From Streptococcus equi subsp. equi (GTDB lineage Bacteria; Bacillota; Bacilli; Lactobacillales; Streptococcaceae): a stretch of DNA of 64,000 nucleotides. The notes below the pieces were generated by a model. That model did no database searches, had not been told where the DNA came from, and saw only the letters and a list, made by a program, of their open reading frames with translations. The stretch is taken from NCBI GenBank assembly GCA_900637675.1, contig LR134389.1, positions 1,550,001 through 1,614,000 on the forward strand. Reading direction: 5' to 3'. Every line of letters starts with the position of its first letter. The first letter of the stretch is position 1. The position numbers and the translations under genes are program-made. This document shows positions 38,826 to 48,841 of the stretch, one piece after another.

Positions 38826-40178
38826 TTACAGGAGGAGCTCATACTTTCTAATGATTAAATTAACCTGGGCACCCTTGAGTGGATTTAATAATTGTAACTT
38901 ACCCTGATGCCTTACAGCGACACCTTGAGCAAAAGATAAACCAATCCCATAATGCTTGCTGCTTCTACCATTATCCTCAGTAAAGAATAATTTATTAGCA
39001 CCATTTAATGCTTGTTTTGAAAACTTCGAACCACTATTCCAGATTTCAAAAATTAGCTGATCTTGTTCTTCTTTTGCAGTTAAGCTAACTTGCTTCACAT
39101 CAGTAGCATGCTGTGCAGCATTAACTAAAATATTAATGAGAGCTCTTTCTAAATTGAATCGATTACCTTTAAAATGAGTGATTCTAAGATTGTTCTTCAT
39201 GTCAAAATCAACCTGTTCAGTATGCATAATTTCCTGAATTTCAATCTGCAAACCGCTCATAAATTCTGTTACCTCTATAACTTCCTGATAATCTCTCTCT
39301 TCTATTAACAAGCGAGAATAGGTTATCATTGAATTAAAATATTTCTCGAATACTGAAACACTATGATTAATAGAACCAATAAAGCTTATCTGTTGATTAG
39401 AAAGATCTGTCATTTCAAGTAATTCTAAATTTCCTTTTAAAACCGTTAAAGGTGTCCTTATATCGTGTGAAAGAGCCGCTACTTGAAAAGAGAGATCCTT
39501 CTTTTCAGCTCTTTCAGCTTCTAACAATATCGTCAGTTCATCATCCTTTTGATAGAGCATAGCTAATATATCATTAAATTCACTTATTTTTGTTGTTGAG
39601 CGTTCAATTTTATAATCACGACTCCCCATATTTAAAGAAATTTTTTGAATTAAACGGAAATCATGAGCAAACTCTCTCAATAGCTTTGTGACAGAGATAA
39701 ATACAATAGATAGTGTCCCTACGATAAACAGGATAATAGATAAGGTATTAAAGGAAACTTTTCGAAGGGAGGGATTAACAAACTCTGGGAGTGTTGGTTG
39801 TCTCACAACCAATAATATTTGGTCATTACTATAAGCTTTATAGTCAATTGTACCCACATTAATTGGCTTTTTATCCTCAAAAACTGTCTCGTAATAACTT
39901 AATTCCGTTTTTTGATAGTTCCCATTAAGAACTTCACCATTCTTTCGATTAAAAAGGACGTAATCAAACGTAAGTGTATCCATCTGTTTAGTGATTTCTT
40001 CTGTTGAAACCTTATCACCTAAAACGATATCAAAACTTGTCCCATGAATATTTAACTGTTTAGTAAACACTAACAAATAGGGAATGATAAGAAGAGATAT
40101 AACTAAAATTGCTATCCCTATTAAAATCTCGCCAACTGTTATTCCTACTCTATACCTTATTGAGTATGTTTTAGTCAT
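38826..40178 (-). CDS. Sensor histidine kinase of a nisin-type lantibiotic locus (LanK)
   Basis: About 450 residues from the ATG at 40178, which overlaps the lanR stop. Two N-terminal membrane helices (about 12-32 and 150-170) enclose an extracytoplasmic sensor of about 115 residues; the phospho-acceptor His is in VAALSHDIRTPLTVLKGNLELL, the N-box in INILVNAAQHA, and the ATP lid ends GIGLSFAQGVAVRHQG. In nisin systems this kinase senses the mature lantibiotic (autoinduction). As the structural gene is gone it may respond to a lantibiotic made by neighbours, or to nothing. Confidence 0.85.
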   Translation of the reverse strand: MTKTYSIRYRVGITVGEILIGIAILVISLLIIPYLLVFTKQLNIHGTSFDIVLGDKVSTEEITKQMDTLTFDYVLFNRKNGEVLNGNYQKTELSYYETVFEDKKPINVGTIDYKAYSNDQILLVVRQPTLPEFVNPSLRKVSFNTLSIILFIVGTLSIVFISVTKLLREFAHDFRLIQKISLNMGSRDYKIERSTTKISEFNDILAMLYQKDDELTILLEAERAEKKDLSFQVAALSHDIRTPLTVLKGNLELLEMTDLSNQQISFIGSINHSVSVFEKYFNSMITYSRLLIEERDYQEVIEVTEFMSGLQIEIQEIMHTEQVDFDMKNNLRITHFKGNRFNLERALINILVNAAQHATDVKQVSLTAKEEQDQLIFEIWNSGSKFSKQALNGANKLFFTEDNGRSSKHYGIGLSFAQGVAVRHQGKLQLLNPLKGAQVNLIIRKYELLL

Positions 40179-40854
40179 ACCACTTATACCCCACTCCACG
40201 AACTGTCTTAATAGGATTCAAGTTAAAAGGAGCAAATTTTATACGAATCTGATAAACATACTCTGAAATAGAGCGAAATAGAGCATTTGCTTCATCATCA
40301 TAGACATGCTCATAGATATCTTCACGAGTGAATACCTTGTTAGGATGACTTGAAAGCAACTCTAAAATATGATACTCTCGACTCGTTAATGGTACTGGTT
40401 TTCCACTAACACAAAGCATTTTTTCTTGTAAATAAAAGGTGATTGGTAATAATTCTCTTGTTATCTTTTCGACATTTTCCCCATGCTTTACTCGCTCTTC
40501 ACGTTTCAGATGAGCACTCACCTTAGCTATAAGCTGATTCACACTAAAAGGCTTCGGGATGTAATCATCTCCACCAAGGTTTAATCCTTTAATAATATCG
40601 TCTTCAGTATCTTTAGCACTAACAAAGATAATAGGAGAAGCAACTTTATCTCGGATTAATTGACAAATTTGTGTACCTTCAACATTAGGCATCATGACAT
40701 CTAATAAAATCAAGTCAAACCCTTGAAAATCTCTAAAATTGATTGGAAAAGTCACTTCTTGATAGGTTGTTACCTTGTAATTTTTCATCTCAAGAATGGT
40801 CCGCATAAGTTTTAAAATCTCATAATCATCATCAACAACTAGAATCTTATACAT
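40171..40854 (-). CDS. Response regulator of a nisin-type lantibiotic locus (LanR)
   Basis: 227 residues, OmpR-type: receiver domain with Asp in FDLILLDVMMPNVEG, Lys in YIPKPFS, and a winged-helix domain (LTSREYHILELLSSHPNKVFTREDIYEHVY). Partner of the LanK kinase whose start overlaps its stop. In nisin loci it activates the lanA and lanF promoters. Confidence 0.87.
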   Translation of the reverse strand: MYKILVVDDDYEILKLMRTILEMKNYKVTTYQEVTFPINFRDFQGFDLILLDVMMPNVEGTQICQLIRDKVASPIIFVSAKDTEDDIIKGLNLGGDDYIPKPFSVNQLIAKVSAHLKREERVKHGENVEKITRELLPITFYLQEKMLCVSGKPVPLTSREYHILELLSSHPNKVFTREDIYEHVYDDEANALFRSISEYVYQIRIKFAPFNLNPIKTVRGVGYKWYD

Positions 40855-40890
40855 AGTCTTACCTCATAATAGTTACACTGTTATTTTACA

Positions 40891-42258
40891 CTATTTTGAG
40901 ATAAAATCTGTAATATTTAACAATCTAATTGGTTTTCCATTATCATCCAAGCTACTCCAAGAGTTACTATACAAAATAGTTATGGCCTCATCTGGTTTAT
41001 CTTTTAAATCATATTTTTCGATGATTAAACCTAAGGCAGCAGCTACTTTAGGGGCTGCAATAGAGGTCCCGTAGCCATAAGTATATTTCCCTTCTAGTGT
41101 TGGGATAATAACCCAATCTTGCTCAAATAATTTATTGTTAATCCAAGTGTCATAGCCATGAAGCGCTAGCTTCTTGCTTCCTCCACCTGCCGCAAAGATA
41201 TCAACGACATTCCTTCCACGATTGGAAAAGTTAGATATTGCACCATCACCATCAACAGATCCTACTGTCACAACATTATCTAGCTGTGCGGGAATATCCT
41301 CTATTGTCCCATCGACTGAACTAAACGCTCTTCCTGTGAGAGCACTGACTAAGTTCTTAAGCTCAGCTTGATTATTTAAGTTAGCTCCCTCATCACCAAC
41401 AGAAGCAACTACCACTGAGCCTTGTTTGTGTGCATAATTGATTGCCCGTTGATAGCTATTGATTAGAGCAGTTCTATCTTCATCAATATTTGATGAAGCC
41501 TTTAATAAATACTGACCAAGACTCAAATTTATGACATCAACATCATCCTTTGCTGCTTGAATAATTGCTTTTAAAATCCATTCATCTTGAGCGTTTCCCT
41601 CTTCAAACACCTTATACATTCTAACCTTCATGCCTGGAGCAATTCCTGTATAATAACCATTTGAAGACATTTGTCCAACAACAGATGTACCATGACCTGT
41701 TTTATCCAAAACATTATTAACATCAATTGCCTTAGTTACTGGATCCTCCGTAAAATTTTGAACAGAAATGATCTTTGAAGAAATGTCAGTATTATTATCA
41801 GTAATACCAGAATCTATTACACCAATGGTTACCTCACCTGATGACTTATGCCAAAACCTACTACTAGTACTAATACTTCTTTGCATATCCCATTGTTTAT
41901 TCCAGTAATTTAAATCACTATCTAAATAAAATGCATGCCCAAACTGATATGTCATTTTGGGATTTACTGTAAAAGTATTATTCCTTGAAATGTCATCAAT
42001 ATAGTTACAATTCTTTTCCAAAATCATAGATGAGTCATTTGCAGCAGCGATTGTCAAAACATTAATTTCAGGAATTTCATCAAGCACTATCATTCCCTGA
42101 TCATTTAATTGCTTTTTTACCTTATTGGTATCTAAGCTTTCTTTTATAAGAATATTATATTGAGTTTTGCTACTAGTCTCAGCATAGACATGTAACATAT
42201 GAAATTGAGATACAAAAATAGACAGTAGCAAACAGAAAATCAACATTTTATGCTTCAT
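40891..42258 (-). CDS. Subtilisin-type lantibiotic leader peptidase (LanP/NisP-like)
   Basis: About 455 residues from the ATG at 42258 (AAGGAGTG 6 bases upstream). Signal peptide: MKHKMLIFCLLLSIFVSQF with cleavage likely after VYA. A prodomain of roughly 90 residues follows, then an S8 peptidase with the triad Asp in IGVIDSGI, His in TGHGTSVVGQM, Ser in YGTSIAAPKVAAAL, and oxyanion Asn in a VASVGDEGAN-like stretch (Gly-Asp in place of the more usual GN). Unlike NisP it has no LPxTG anchor. It would remove the leader peptide of an exported lantibiotic. Its substrate is absent here. Confidence 0.85.
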   Translation of the reverse strand: MKHKMLIFCLLLSIFVSQFHMLHVYAETSSKTQYNILIKESLDTNKVKKQLNDQGMIVLDEIPEINVLTIAAANDSSMILEKNCNYIDDISRNNTFTVNPKMTYQFGHAFYLDSDLNYWNKQWDMQRSISTSSRFWHKSSGEVTIGVIDSGITDNNTDISSKIISVQNFTEDPVTKAIDVNNVLDKTGHGTSVVGQMSSNGYYTGIAPGMKVRMYKVFEEGNAQDEWILKAIIQAAKDDVDVINLSLGQYLLKASSNIDEDRTALINSYQRAINYAHKQGSVVVASVGDEGANLNNQAELKNLVSALTGRAFSSVDGTIEDIPAQLDNVVTVGSVDGDGAISNFSNRGRNVVDIFAAGGGSKKLALHGYDTWINNKLFEQDWVIIPTLEGKYTYGYGTSIAAPKVAAALGLIIEKYDLKDKPDEAITILYSNSWSSLDDNGKPIRLLNITDFISK

Positions 42259-42434
42259 GGTCAGCACTCCTTTAAGTATTGTTTTTACACTTATCGTATG
42301 ACTAACATTTCAGATTTGTTTCAGATTCTAGAAAATAATACTTACTATTGTGCTTATTTAAGTCCAAAAATTAGCATTACACTCATTAAGTATCTGAGAT
42401 TAATCTAGCTAACATTCTAAATTGTTTTCTCCCA

Positions 42435-42590
42435 CTAATCTTTTGTTCTTAATTCCGACTTATAATTAAAGACAAAAGCTAATTTTTCTAACTGCCTCGC
42501 ATAGCACTCATACTTGCCAATCATTGTTGTCATCGTCTCCTGATTGAGCTTAGTTTCTTCTTCCACCTGCTCCAGTTTACTAGCTGATAT
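42435..42590 (-). pseudogene. C-terminal fragment of an unknown helical protein
   Basis: An open stretch without a start encodes ISASKLEQVEEETKLNQ..., charged and helical, ending KSELRTKD before a stop. It looks like the tail of a lost gene. No family recognised. The surrounding 42268-43230 shows only short broken frames; the one at 42992-43222 (76 residues) has no family signal. Confidence 0.35.
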
Positions 42591-43254
42591 GCAAGTGCAA
42601 TGGTCGTTTTTTGTGAATCACACCTACTTTGAATCTGGTAAAATCATTCTACTAACAAACTTCCTGTGTAATTTCTAGTAGCCTAGGTAGCCTGATAAAG
42701 AGATTTCTTCAAATAAAAATAACCATGTCGAATGCCAGCGCTCCATTTCTTACCAGCATTTTCATTATTCCCCAGCTAAAGCTCTATCCATGAGGCTAAG
42801 TGACCTGTGCTTAGAATTAACTCATATCCACACTAGTCTCAGAAATAAAGACTGAAGCTATCATGATGTCACTACTAGGAATGAATGAAATCTAGGGTTT
42901 CTACTTGACAGTCATAGTGAGACAAACAAGCGGCAATTTGCTCTTCTAAACTCCCGATTTGTTTCTAATAGCAAGCATAAATCTCCATAGACTACCCCCA
43001 TAGAAAATGGTGGTGATTGGAGAAATCACCATTAAGTGCTTCACGACGTTGAGGAGCTTTCTTCTTCAAACTAGTATAAACAATTAATGGACTACTTACT
43101 CTAGCTGTCATAGGCGTTTGAGCAATCAGTAGTTGAAATAGCTTGCAACCGAAAGCACCCAGCATACTCTCAATGCGGATCGGAAGTTCAATGCCACCTA
43201 ACTGTAGAATTTTATAATGCAAATTGTCCTTTATTAAGAACCTTATTGATCATT

Positions 43255-43515
43255 TTAAGCTTTAGTTCGGGAGAGGAACGAATCTTTTTCCTTAGCAGCT
43301 TTACAATCAATTAATCGTGCTAAATACTTTAAATGGAATTGATTGATATCAAATTGTTTGAATGAATAACTCTGGTTTTGTAGGCCGCAGATTTCTACCT
43401 TGTCTTGATGTCTTAATGTCATGTTAAAAGCACCCCATTCGTTAGATAGTTTGTCTAACTTTTGGGGCGCAGTTCATTCATTAGATTTTTTATCTAATTT
43501 TTGAGAAGCAGTTTA
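43255..43515 (-). pseudogene. Relic of an IS3-family orfA with its end sequence
   Basis: 43422-43255 encodes MTLRHQDKVEICGLQNQSYS..., clearly a diverged, truncated relative of the intact OrfA ([20 protein letters not shown]), ending early. The IS end follows at 43430-43476 (compare gttagat...gtctaacttttgggg.gcagttca), and a second, more decayed end fragment lies at 43480-43515. Confidence 0.7.
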
Positions 43516-43674
43516 CTTCTGATGAGGGCTTCTATATTGCTTTCATTAGTTCTATGAGTGAGAGCAAAGCTCTTGTAGCTATTTGTCCCAGATTTTTTTA
43601 TGTCATCTGTTTTGCAAGTCAAGCTGACGTCTGCTTAATCAGCCTATCTAAAACCAGCTTGCTTGGTCTGCTTT

Positions 43675-45621
43675 TTAGCCTTCAGCTGGGCGTGATTTGC
43701 GGGCAATATCAGCCAAAATGTTATCAACAAATGCTGAAATAGCTTCGGTATGTGTTGCCTTACTGCCATAGCGGCGCACATTAACTGACTTGTCCTGCAT
43801 CTCCTTATCACCAACGATTAATTGGTAAGGGATTTTACTGGTTTGAGAGGCACGAATCTTATATTGCATTTTCTCATTACGATCATCCACATCTGCACGA
43901 ATCCCATGATCACGAAGGATTTTAGCAACCTCCCAAGCATAGTCAATATGGGCCTCATTGGAAATTGGGATAACTGTTACCTGACGTGGTGCCAGCCATG
44001 TTGGGAAAGCTCCCTTATAGGTTTCAATCAAAATAGCAGTAAAGCGCTCCATGGTTGAAATCACCCCGCGGTGGATCATCACCGGACGGTGTTCTTCTCC
44101 ATCAGCACCAATATAGCTCAGATTAAAACGCTCAGGCAGTAAGAAGTCCAGCTGAATGGTTGATAGGGTTTCTTCATTTCCAAGGGCTGTTTTGACCTGA
44201 ATATCAAGCTTTGGCCCGTAAAAGGCAGCCTCTCCTTCTGCTTCAAAGTAATCAGCGCCCATTTCATCAAGCGCAGCCTTCAGCATGCTTTGAGCATTTT
44301 CCCACATCTCATCGTTATCGTAATATTTATGTGTATCCTTTGGATCACGATAGGACAGACGGAAGCGGTAATCTGTTAGGTTAAAATCCTCATAAACGTC
44401 AATAATCAGCTGAAGAGCTCGCTGGAATTCCTCCTGAATCTGCTCTGGCGTCACAAACAGGTGCCCATCGTTTAAGGTCATCTCCCGCACGCGCTGAAGC
44501 CCTGAAAGAGCCCCTGATTTTTCATAGCGGTGCATCATACCAAGCTCTGCAATACGAATCGGCAGCTCGCGATAGGAATGCACATGGTTTTTATAAACCT
44601 GAATATGGTGTGGGCAATTCATTGGACGAAGGACAAATTCTTCACCATCTCCCATATCCATTGTCGGGAACATATCCTCCTGATAATGCTCCCAGTGGCC
44701 TGATGTTTTATAAAGCTCAACTGAAGCAAGCGGCGGAGTATAAACATGCTGATAGCCTGATGCCAGCTCTTTATCAGTGATATAGCGCTCAAGCGTGCGA
44801 CGAATCGTCGCTCCATTTGGTAGCCAAAATGGCAAGCCTTGTCCTACCTCCTGAGAGATCATAAACAAATCAAGCTCCTTGCCTAGCTTACGGTGATCGC
44901 GCTCCTTAGCCTCCTCAAGGCGTGTCAAATAGGCCTTGAGGTCCTTTTTATCAAACCAGGCTGTCCCATAGACACGCTGCATCATGTTATTATCGCTATT
45001 GCCACGCCAGTAAGCTCCAGCTACATTTAACAAATGAAAGACCCGAATCCGACCTGTTGACGGCACATGAGGACCACGACAAAGGTCCACAAATTCACCC
45101 TGACGGTAAACAGTTAAGCCAGCCGCATCATCTGCATGCTCATTAATCAACTCAACCTTATAAGGGTCATCCTTAAAAAGCTCAAGAGCCTCTTCTTTTG
45201 TGATCTCCTCACGAATACATGGAAAGTTCTCTTTGACAATTTTTTTCATTTCCTCTTCAATGCGAGGCAGGTCTTCGTTAGAGATTTGACCATCAGCATT
45301 ATCTGTATCATAATAAAAACCATCTGCAATGGCAGGGCCTACACCAAGATGCAGCTTGGGGAACAAGCGCTTAGCAGCTTGAGCAAACAAGTGAGCCGCA
45401 GAATGACGCAGCACCTCAAAAGCGTCCTCATGATCAGCAGTTATAATTTCTATACTACCGTCCTCTTCAATGGCGCGCGTGGTATCAATTAATTGACCAT
45501 TAAACTTACCAGCCAAGGCCTTTTTAGCTAGAGATTTGCTGATAGAGTCAGCAATCTCAAAGGTTGTGACACCAGATTCAAATTCACGCACCGCGCCGTC
45601 TGGGAAAGTGATTGTAATCAT
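43675..45621 (-). CDS. thrS: Threonyl-tRNA synthetase
   Basis: About 648 residues from the ATG at 45621 (AGGAG, 7 bases). Order: TGS domain ([14 protein letters not shown]), the editing/SAD domain with [10 protein letters not shown] and the zinc-like HxxxH and LCRGPHVP motif, catalytic class II core with motif 2 ([17 protein letters not shown]) and Cys/His zinc ligands in RPMNCPHHI, and the anticodon-binding domain at the C-terminus. It charges tRNA-Thr. Control is by the T-box leader upstream. Confidence 0.96.
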   Translation of the reverse strand: MITITFPDGAVREFESGVTTFEIADSISKSLAKKALAGKFNGQLIDTTRAIEEDGSIEIITADHEDAFEVLRHSAAHLFAQAAKRLFPKLHLGVGPAIADGFYYDTDNADGQISNEDLPRIEEEMKKIVKENFPCIREEITKEEALELFKDDPYKVELINEHADDAAGLTVYRQGEFVDLCRGPHVPSTGRIRVFHLLNVAGAYWRGNSDNNMMQRVYGTAWFDKKDLKAYLTRLEEAKERDHRKLGKELDLFMISQEVGQGLPFWLPNGATIRRTLERYITDKELASGYQHVYTPPLASVELYKTSGHWEHYQEDMFPTMDMGDGEEFVLRPMNCPHHIQVYKNHVHSYRELPIRIAELGMMHRYEKSGALSGLQRVREMTLNDGHLFVTPEQIQEEFQRALQLIIDVYEDFNLTDYRFRLSYRDPKDTHKYYDNDEMWENAQSMLKAALDEMGADYFEAEGEAAFYGPKLDIQVKTALGNEETLSTIQLDFLLPERFNLSYIGADGEEHRPVMIHRGVISTMERFTAILIETYKGAFPTWLAPRQVTVIPISNEAHIDYAWEVAKILRDHGIRADVDDRNEKMQYKIRASQTSKIPYQLIVGDKEMQDKSVNVRRYGSKATHTEAISAFVDNILADIARKSRPAEG

Positions 45622-45705
45622 CTGTTTTCTCCTATAAACCATCTAGATACTTAAAACAAGCTAATCAAGCAGGGCTATATCTCCCAAGCCTTCTGCTGCT
45701 ACGAC

Positions 45706-45930
45706 AAAATAAAAACTGACTGCCTCCCAAAGGACGCAATCAGCGTGGTTCCACCTTTATTTATGCATGACAAAGAAATCCTGTCCTGCACCTCAGCTTG
45801 GCTATATCGTGACCACCGTTTTATGTTTGCATAAAAGCAAGGAAGGAGTATTACACTAGACACCCTGTGCTCTTCTCACCAACCAGCACTCGCTTAAAGG
45901 ATGCGACCTAATCTAACTTGTCTTCCTGAT
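45706..45930 (-). promoter_or_regulatory. T-box riboswitch leader of thrS
   Basis: On the minus strand, the T-box sequence AGGTGGAACCACG (45756-45744) is followed by a terminator (45743-45709: CTGATTGCGTCC...GAGGCAGTCAG then TTTTTATTTT). Upstream is a Stem I region with GTGCTGGTTGGTGAGAAGAGCAC. It reads uncharged tRNA-Thr. The rest of 45931-46211 shows no gene. Confidence 0.92.
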
Positions 45931-46211
45931 TATTATAGCAATATTTGGAAATAATTCAAGTGATTTTTCCTAAAAAAGCTGAGATAAGCCCACAGACCTC
46001 CAAGCCCACAAGGCAAGAATGACTAGGCAAGGAACCCTGAAACTTCTGCCACAAGCCTTTGAAGAACAGCTCAAACAGGACTTGCCGCCTGTCGTCTCAG
46101 TTCACAAGACAACAAACTAAATCCTTTAGACAAATGATTATCCTAAAGAGCTATCTGCTCTCTCACGCAGAACCAAAGCCTGTAATTGCAGGCTTCTTTG
46201 TTTATTTAGCC

Positions 46212-47546
46212 TTAGTCCAAAAAGTCTCGGATCGCATTGACCAGCTTGATAGGGGCTTTGAGCACCTTGACAGATGTCAGTGCAGTTGCCTTAGCTGCTC
46301 GCTTAGGCAAGTGAATCGCTCCTTGAACCAGCTTGATTGAGCCACTCTTTTCTGTTCGATTGAGATAGAGACTTAGCTTTTTCGTCTCTTTATTGTGTCG
46401 CGAAATCAAGGTATCTAAATAAAAGGTGTACACTGATTTGCCAAAATGCTGAGCTGAAATCTCATAGCGCTTCTCATCTAGCAGCCTCTGGTTCATTTGA
46501 GGTGTTTCTAAAATGGCATCAATAATCGCATCTGACAATTCTGACTCAGCATAATAAAGTGTTCCAAACATCTTATCGGTAATCAAATCATCTAGGTAGG
46601 GATTGCCATGAGCGATGATGGGCTTGCCACTAGCAAGGCTCTCAATATAAGTTAGCCCCTGTGTCTCACTCGTTGACGCTGAAATAAAGAAATCACAGGC
46701 CTTATAATAAAGCCCAACCTGATCATGAGCAATCATACCAGTAAAGACCACATGATCCTCAACGCCTAAGCTGACAGCCAGCTCCTTTAAGGCTTGAAGA
46801 TAAGGACCATCACCAACAATGACAAGCTTGATCCTGCTATTTTCACTCAAAACAGCTGGCAGCTGATGGATAATAGCCTGAATATTCTTCTCATAAGACA
46901 CCCGCGACAGGCTCAATAGCATGGTCTCATCATCAGAAATGGCCAATTCCTTTCTCAAGGCAGCGACATCTTCTTTTTTAATATCCTCACGAACATAGTT
47001 CTCTAGTGCAATGCCAGTCGGAATCACACGCTTAGGAATGGTTACCTCGTACCCTTCCAAAAGATTTAGCACAATCCGACTTGGGCAAATAACACCATCA
47101 AGGTCCTTTAAATACCCACGAAGCAGGGGCTTGACCATGCTAGGTCGAATGATCTTACCATTAGCAATATAGCTCACATAATCCTCATACTGGGTATGAT
47201 AGGTGTGAACAACCGGAATTCTTAAGGCCTTGCCCACCATTTTGCCCAACAAACCTAAGCTAAACTCTGTTTGAGTATGGATAATGTCTAAATGATATTC
47301 CTTAGCAATCTTGTAGGAGGAAATGAGCCCACGATAAACCACACGACGATCCGTAAAGGACACAAAAGGAACACTTGGTAACCGAATAATGGTCGGATCC
47401 TCAAAGCGCTTAACATGCTTGTCTGTTGTTGTGAAAATATAGACCTCATGCCCCTCTTTTTCCAGCTCCTCCTTTAGGGTGCGAATACTGGTAGCCACTC
47501 CGGAAACCTGTGGAAAATAGGTATCTGTAAATAGACCTACACGCAT
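46212..47546 (-). CDS. GT4 glycosyltransferase, probable 1,2-diacylglycerol 3-alpha-glucosyltransferase
   Basis: 444 residues. GT-B fold: N-terminal MRVGLFTDTYFPQVSGVATSIRTL (acceptor side), a central VIPTGI and LLSLSRVSYEKNIQ, and the donor EX7E motif in ASTSETQGLTYIESLASG. A basic amphipathic tail (about 400-444) would touch the membrane. It probably makes alpha-glucosyl-diacylglycerol, the anchor lipid for lipoteichoic acid. It begins one base after the neighbouring glycosyltransferase, matching the paired glycolipid synthase genes of pneumococcus. Confidence 0.82.
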   Translation of the reverse strand: MRVGLFTDTYFPQVSGVATSIRTLKEELEKEGHEVYIFTTTDKHVKRFEDPTIIRLPSVPFVSFTDRRVVYRGLISSYKIAKEYHLDIIHTQTEFSLGLLGKMVGKALRIPVVHTYHTQYEDYVSYIANGKIIRPSMVKPLLRGYLKDLDGVICPSRIVLNLLEGYEVTIPKRVIPTGIALENYVREDIKKEDVAALRKELAISDDETMLLSLSRVSYEKNIQAIIHQLPAVLSENSRIKLVIVGDGPYLQALKELAVSLGVEDHVVFTGMIAHDQVGLYYKACDFFISASTSETQGLTYIESLASGKPIIAHGNPYLDDLITDKMFGTLYYAESELSDAIIDAILETPQMNQRLLDEKRYEISAQHFGKSVYTFYLDTLISRHNKETKKLSLYLNRTEKSGSIKLVQGAIHLPKRAAKATALTSVKVLKAPIKLVNAIRDFLD

Positions 47547-47547
47547 C

Positions 47548-48546
47548 TTATAACTCCATTACTTTTTGATAAATAGCCACTAATTGATGAGCAATCCTAT
47601 CAAGGCTGCGCCCCTCGGCGACACGATAGCCGGCCTCTGTTTTGTTGCTTTCCCCTGAAAGAATGCGTCTTAAGGCTGCAACAAAGCCTGAGGTATCATT
47701 TGCCAACTCAGCACTGTCTTGATCAATCCAGCCCTCATAGACTGGTATATCGCGTAAAACAAGATGCTGCCGGCTGGCTAAGGCTTCGAGAACCACAATG
47801 CCTTCTGTTTCCTCACGACTTGGGAAGAAAAAGGCGTCAGCCCCAGTCATAGCCCCCTCATACACATCTCCCTTGATATAACCAGGGAAGATCACATTAT
47901 CGGGGTGCTTACCGTTGACAATCTGGCGGACACGAGCAGGAATAACCCATTTATTGGTATCACCAAACCAGATAAACCGAACATCTGGCATCATCTCAGC
48001 AACCTTAACAAACTCATCAATCCCTTTTCTAAGAAAGAAAAGCCCCGCTCCCATGACTACCTTCTCACCCTCTTTGAGGTTAAAATAACGCCGAAAGGCA
48101 GCTTCTTTGTCAGCATTAGCACCATATTGCTCCAAATCAATCCCATTAGATACTGCAAAAATAGGAGTCTTAACCCCGTAATGCTCAATCAAGGCTTTAG
48201 AATAAGGGGTCGGTGTGATAATGGCGTCCGCCTTATTGTAAAAGCGGCAGAGATAGGCTTTGAATAAAGGAGACACTAGATTTGAAAAAATAAAGGAATT
48301 TCTAAAATCCTCCTCTGTCGAATGCCCATGCATGATCACCTTTTTACCGGCCTTTTGAGCCTTTGACATCAAAAGCCAGCTTTTAAGCCCATAGGTATTG
48401 AGATGAACCAAATCATAGTCGTCCTTTGGATCAGTGGTGAACTCCTGTCCCACAAGCGATAGCGCTTTTGCCTGATGCTTAATCGCTCGCCCGATACCTG
48501 ATTTTCTTAAATAATTTTCTGCTTCTAAATACAATAAGACTTTCAT
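47548..48546 (-). CDS. GT4 glycosyltransferase, CpoA-like glycolipid synthase
   Basis: 332 residues, GT-B fold. N-terminus MKVLLYLEAENYLRKSGIGRAIKHQ, mid motif FAVSNGIDLEQYG, and the donor EX7E in PSREETEGIVVLEALASRQ. The CpoA family adds a galactose to glucosyl-diacylglycerol. First of the two-gene glycolipid operon. The precise sugar is inferred from synteny with pneumococcus, not from a motif. Confidence 0.75.
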   Translation of the reverse strand: MKVLLYLEAENYLRKSGIGRAIKHQAKALSLVGQEFTTDPKDDYDLVHLNTYGLKSWLLMSKAQKAGKKVIMHGHSTEEDFRNSFIFSNLVSPLFKAYLCRFYNKADAIITPTPYSKALIEHYGVKTPIFAVSNGIDLEQYGANADKEAAFRRYFNLKEGEKVVMGAGLFFLRKGIDEFVKVAEMMPDVRFIWFGDTNKWVIPARVRQIVNGKHPDNVIFPGYIKGDVYEGAMTGADAFFFPSREETEGIVVLEALASRQHLVLRDIPVYEGWIDQDSAELANDTSGFVAALRRILSGESNKTEAGYRVAEGRSLDRIAHQLVAIYQKVMEL

Positions 48547-48791
48547 ACTGTCTATTATAGCCTATTTTATGGTATTTTTCACTAAGAGAGTTAAAAATCA
48601 GCCCTTAGACTGATTTTAGGGTAAGGCTTCTTCTACCCCTATACTCATCTCAAAAATGCTTTTAAGTCCTGCTTTTGCTGTCATCAAATGGCTGATCTTG
48701 GTAATATCAGCTAGACCAAGATCGTGAAAGCTCCAGCTCAAGGCTCACGTATTAGCCCTTTCAAGAAAGCCTCCCACCTTTCTCACTGGCC

Positions 48792-48816
48792 AAAAAGCCA
48801 GCAAGACCTGGCCTTT
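48792..48816 (-). terminator. Terminator after amyA
   Basis: aaaaagccag and ctggcctttt form a hairpin 25 bases beyond the amylase stop. The rest of 48547-48841 shows no gene. Confidence 0.65.
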
Positions 48817-48841
48817 TCTTCTGATTAATTCAGCCTATCAG

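Noticed and set aside
42992..43222. 76-residue frame as a gene
   Set aside because: No family, no ribosome site, and it lies among relics.
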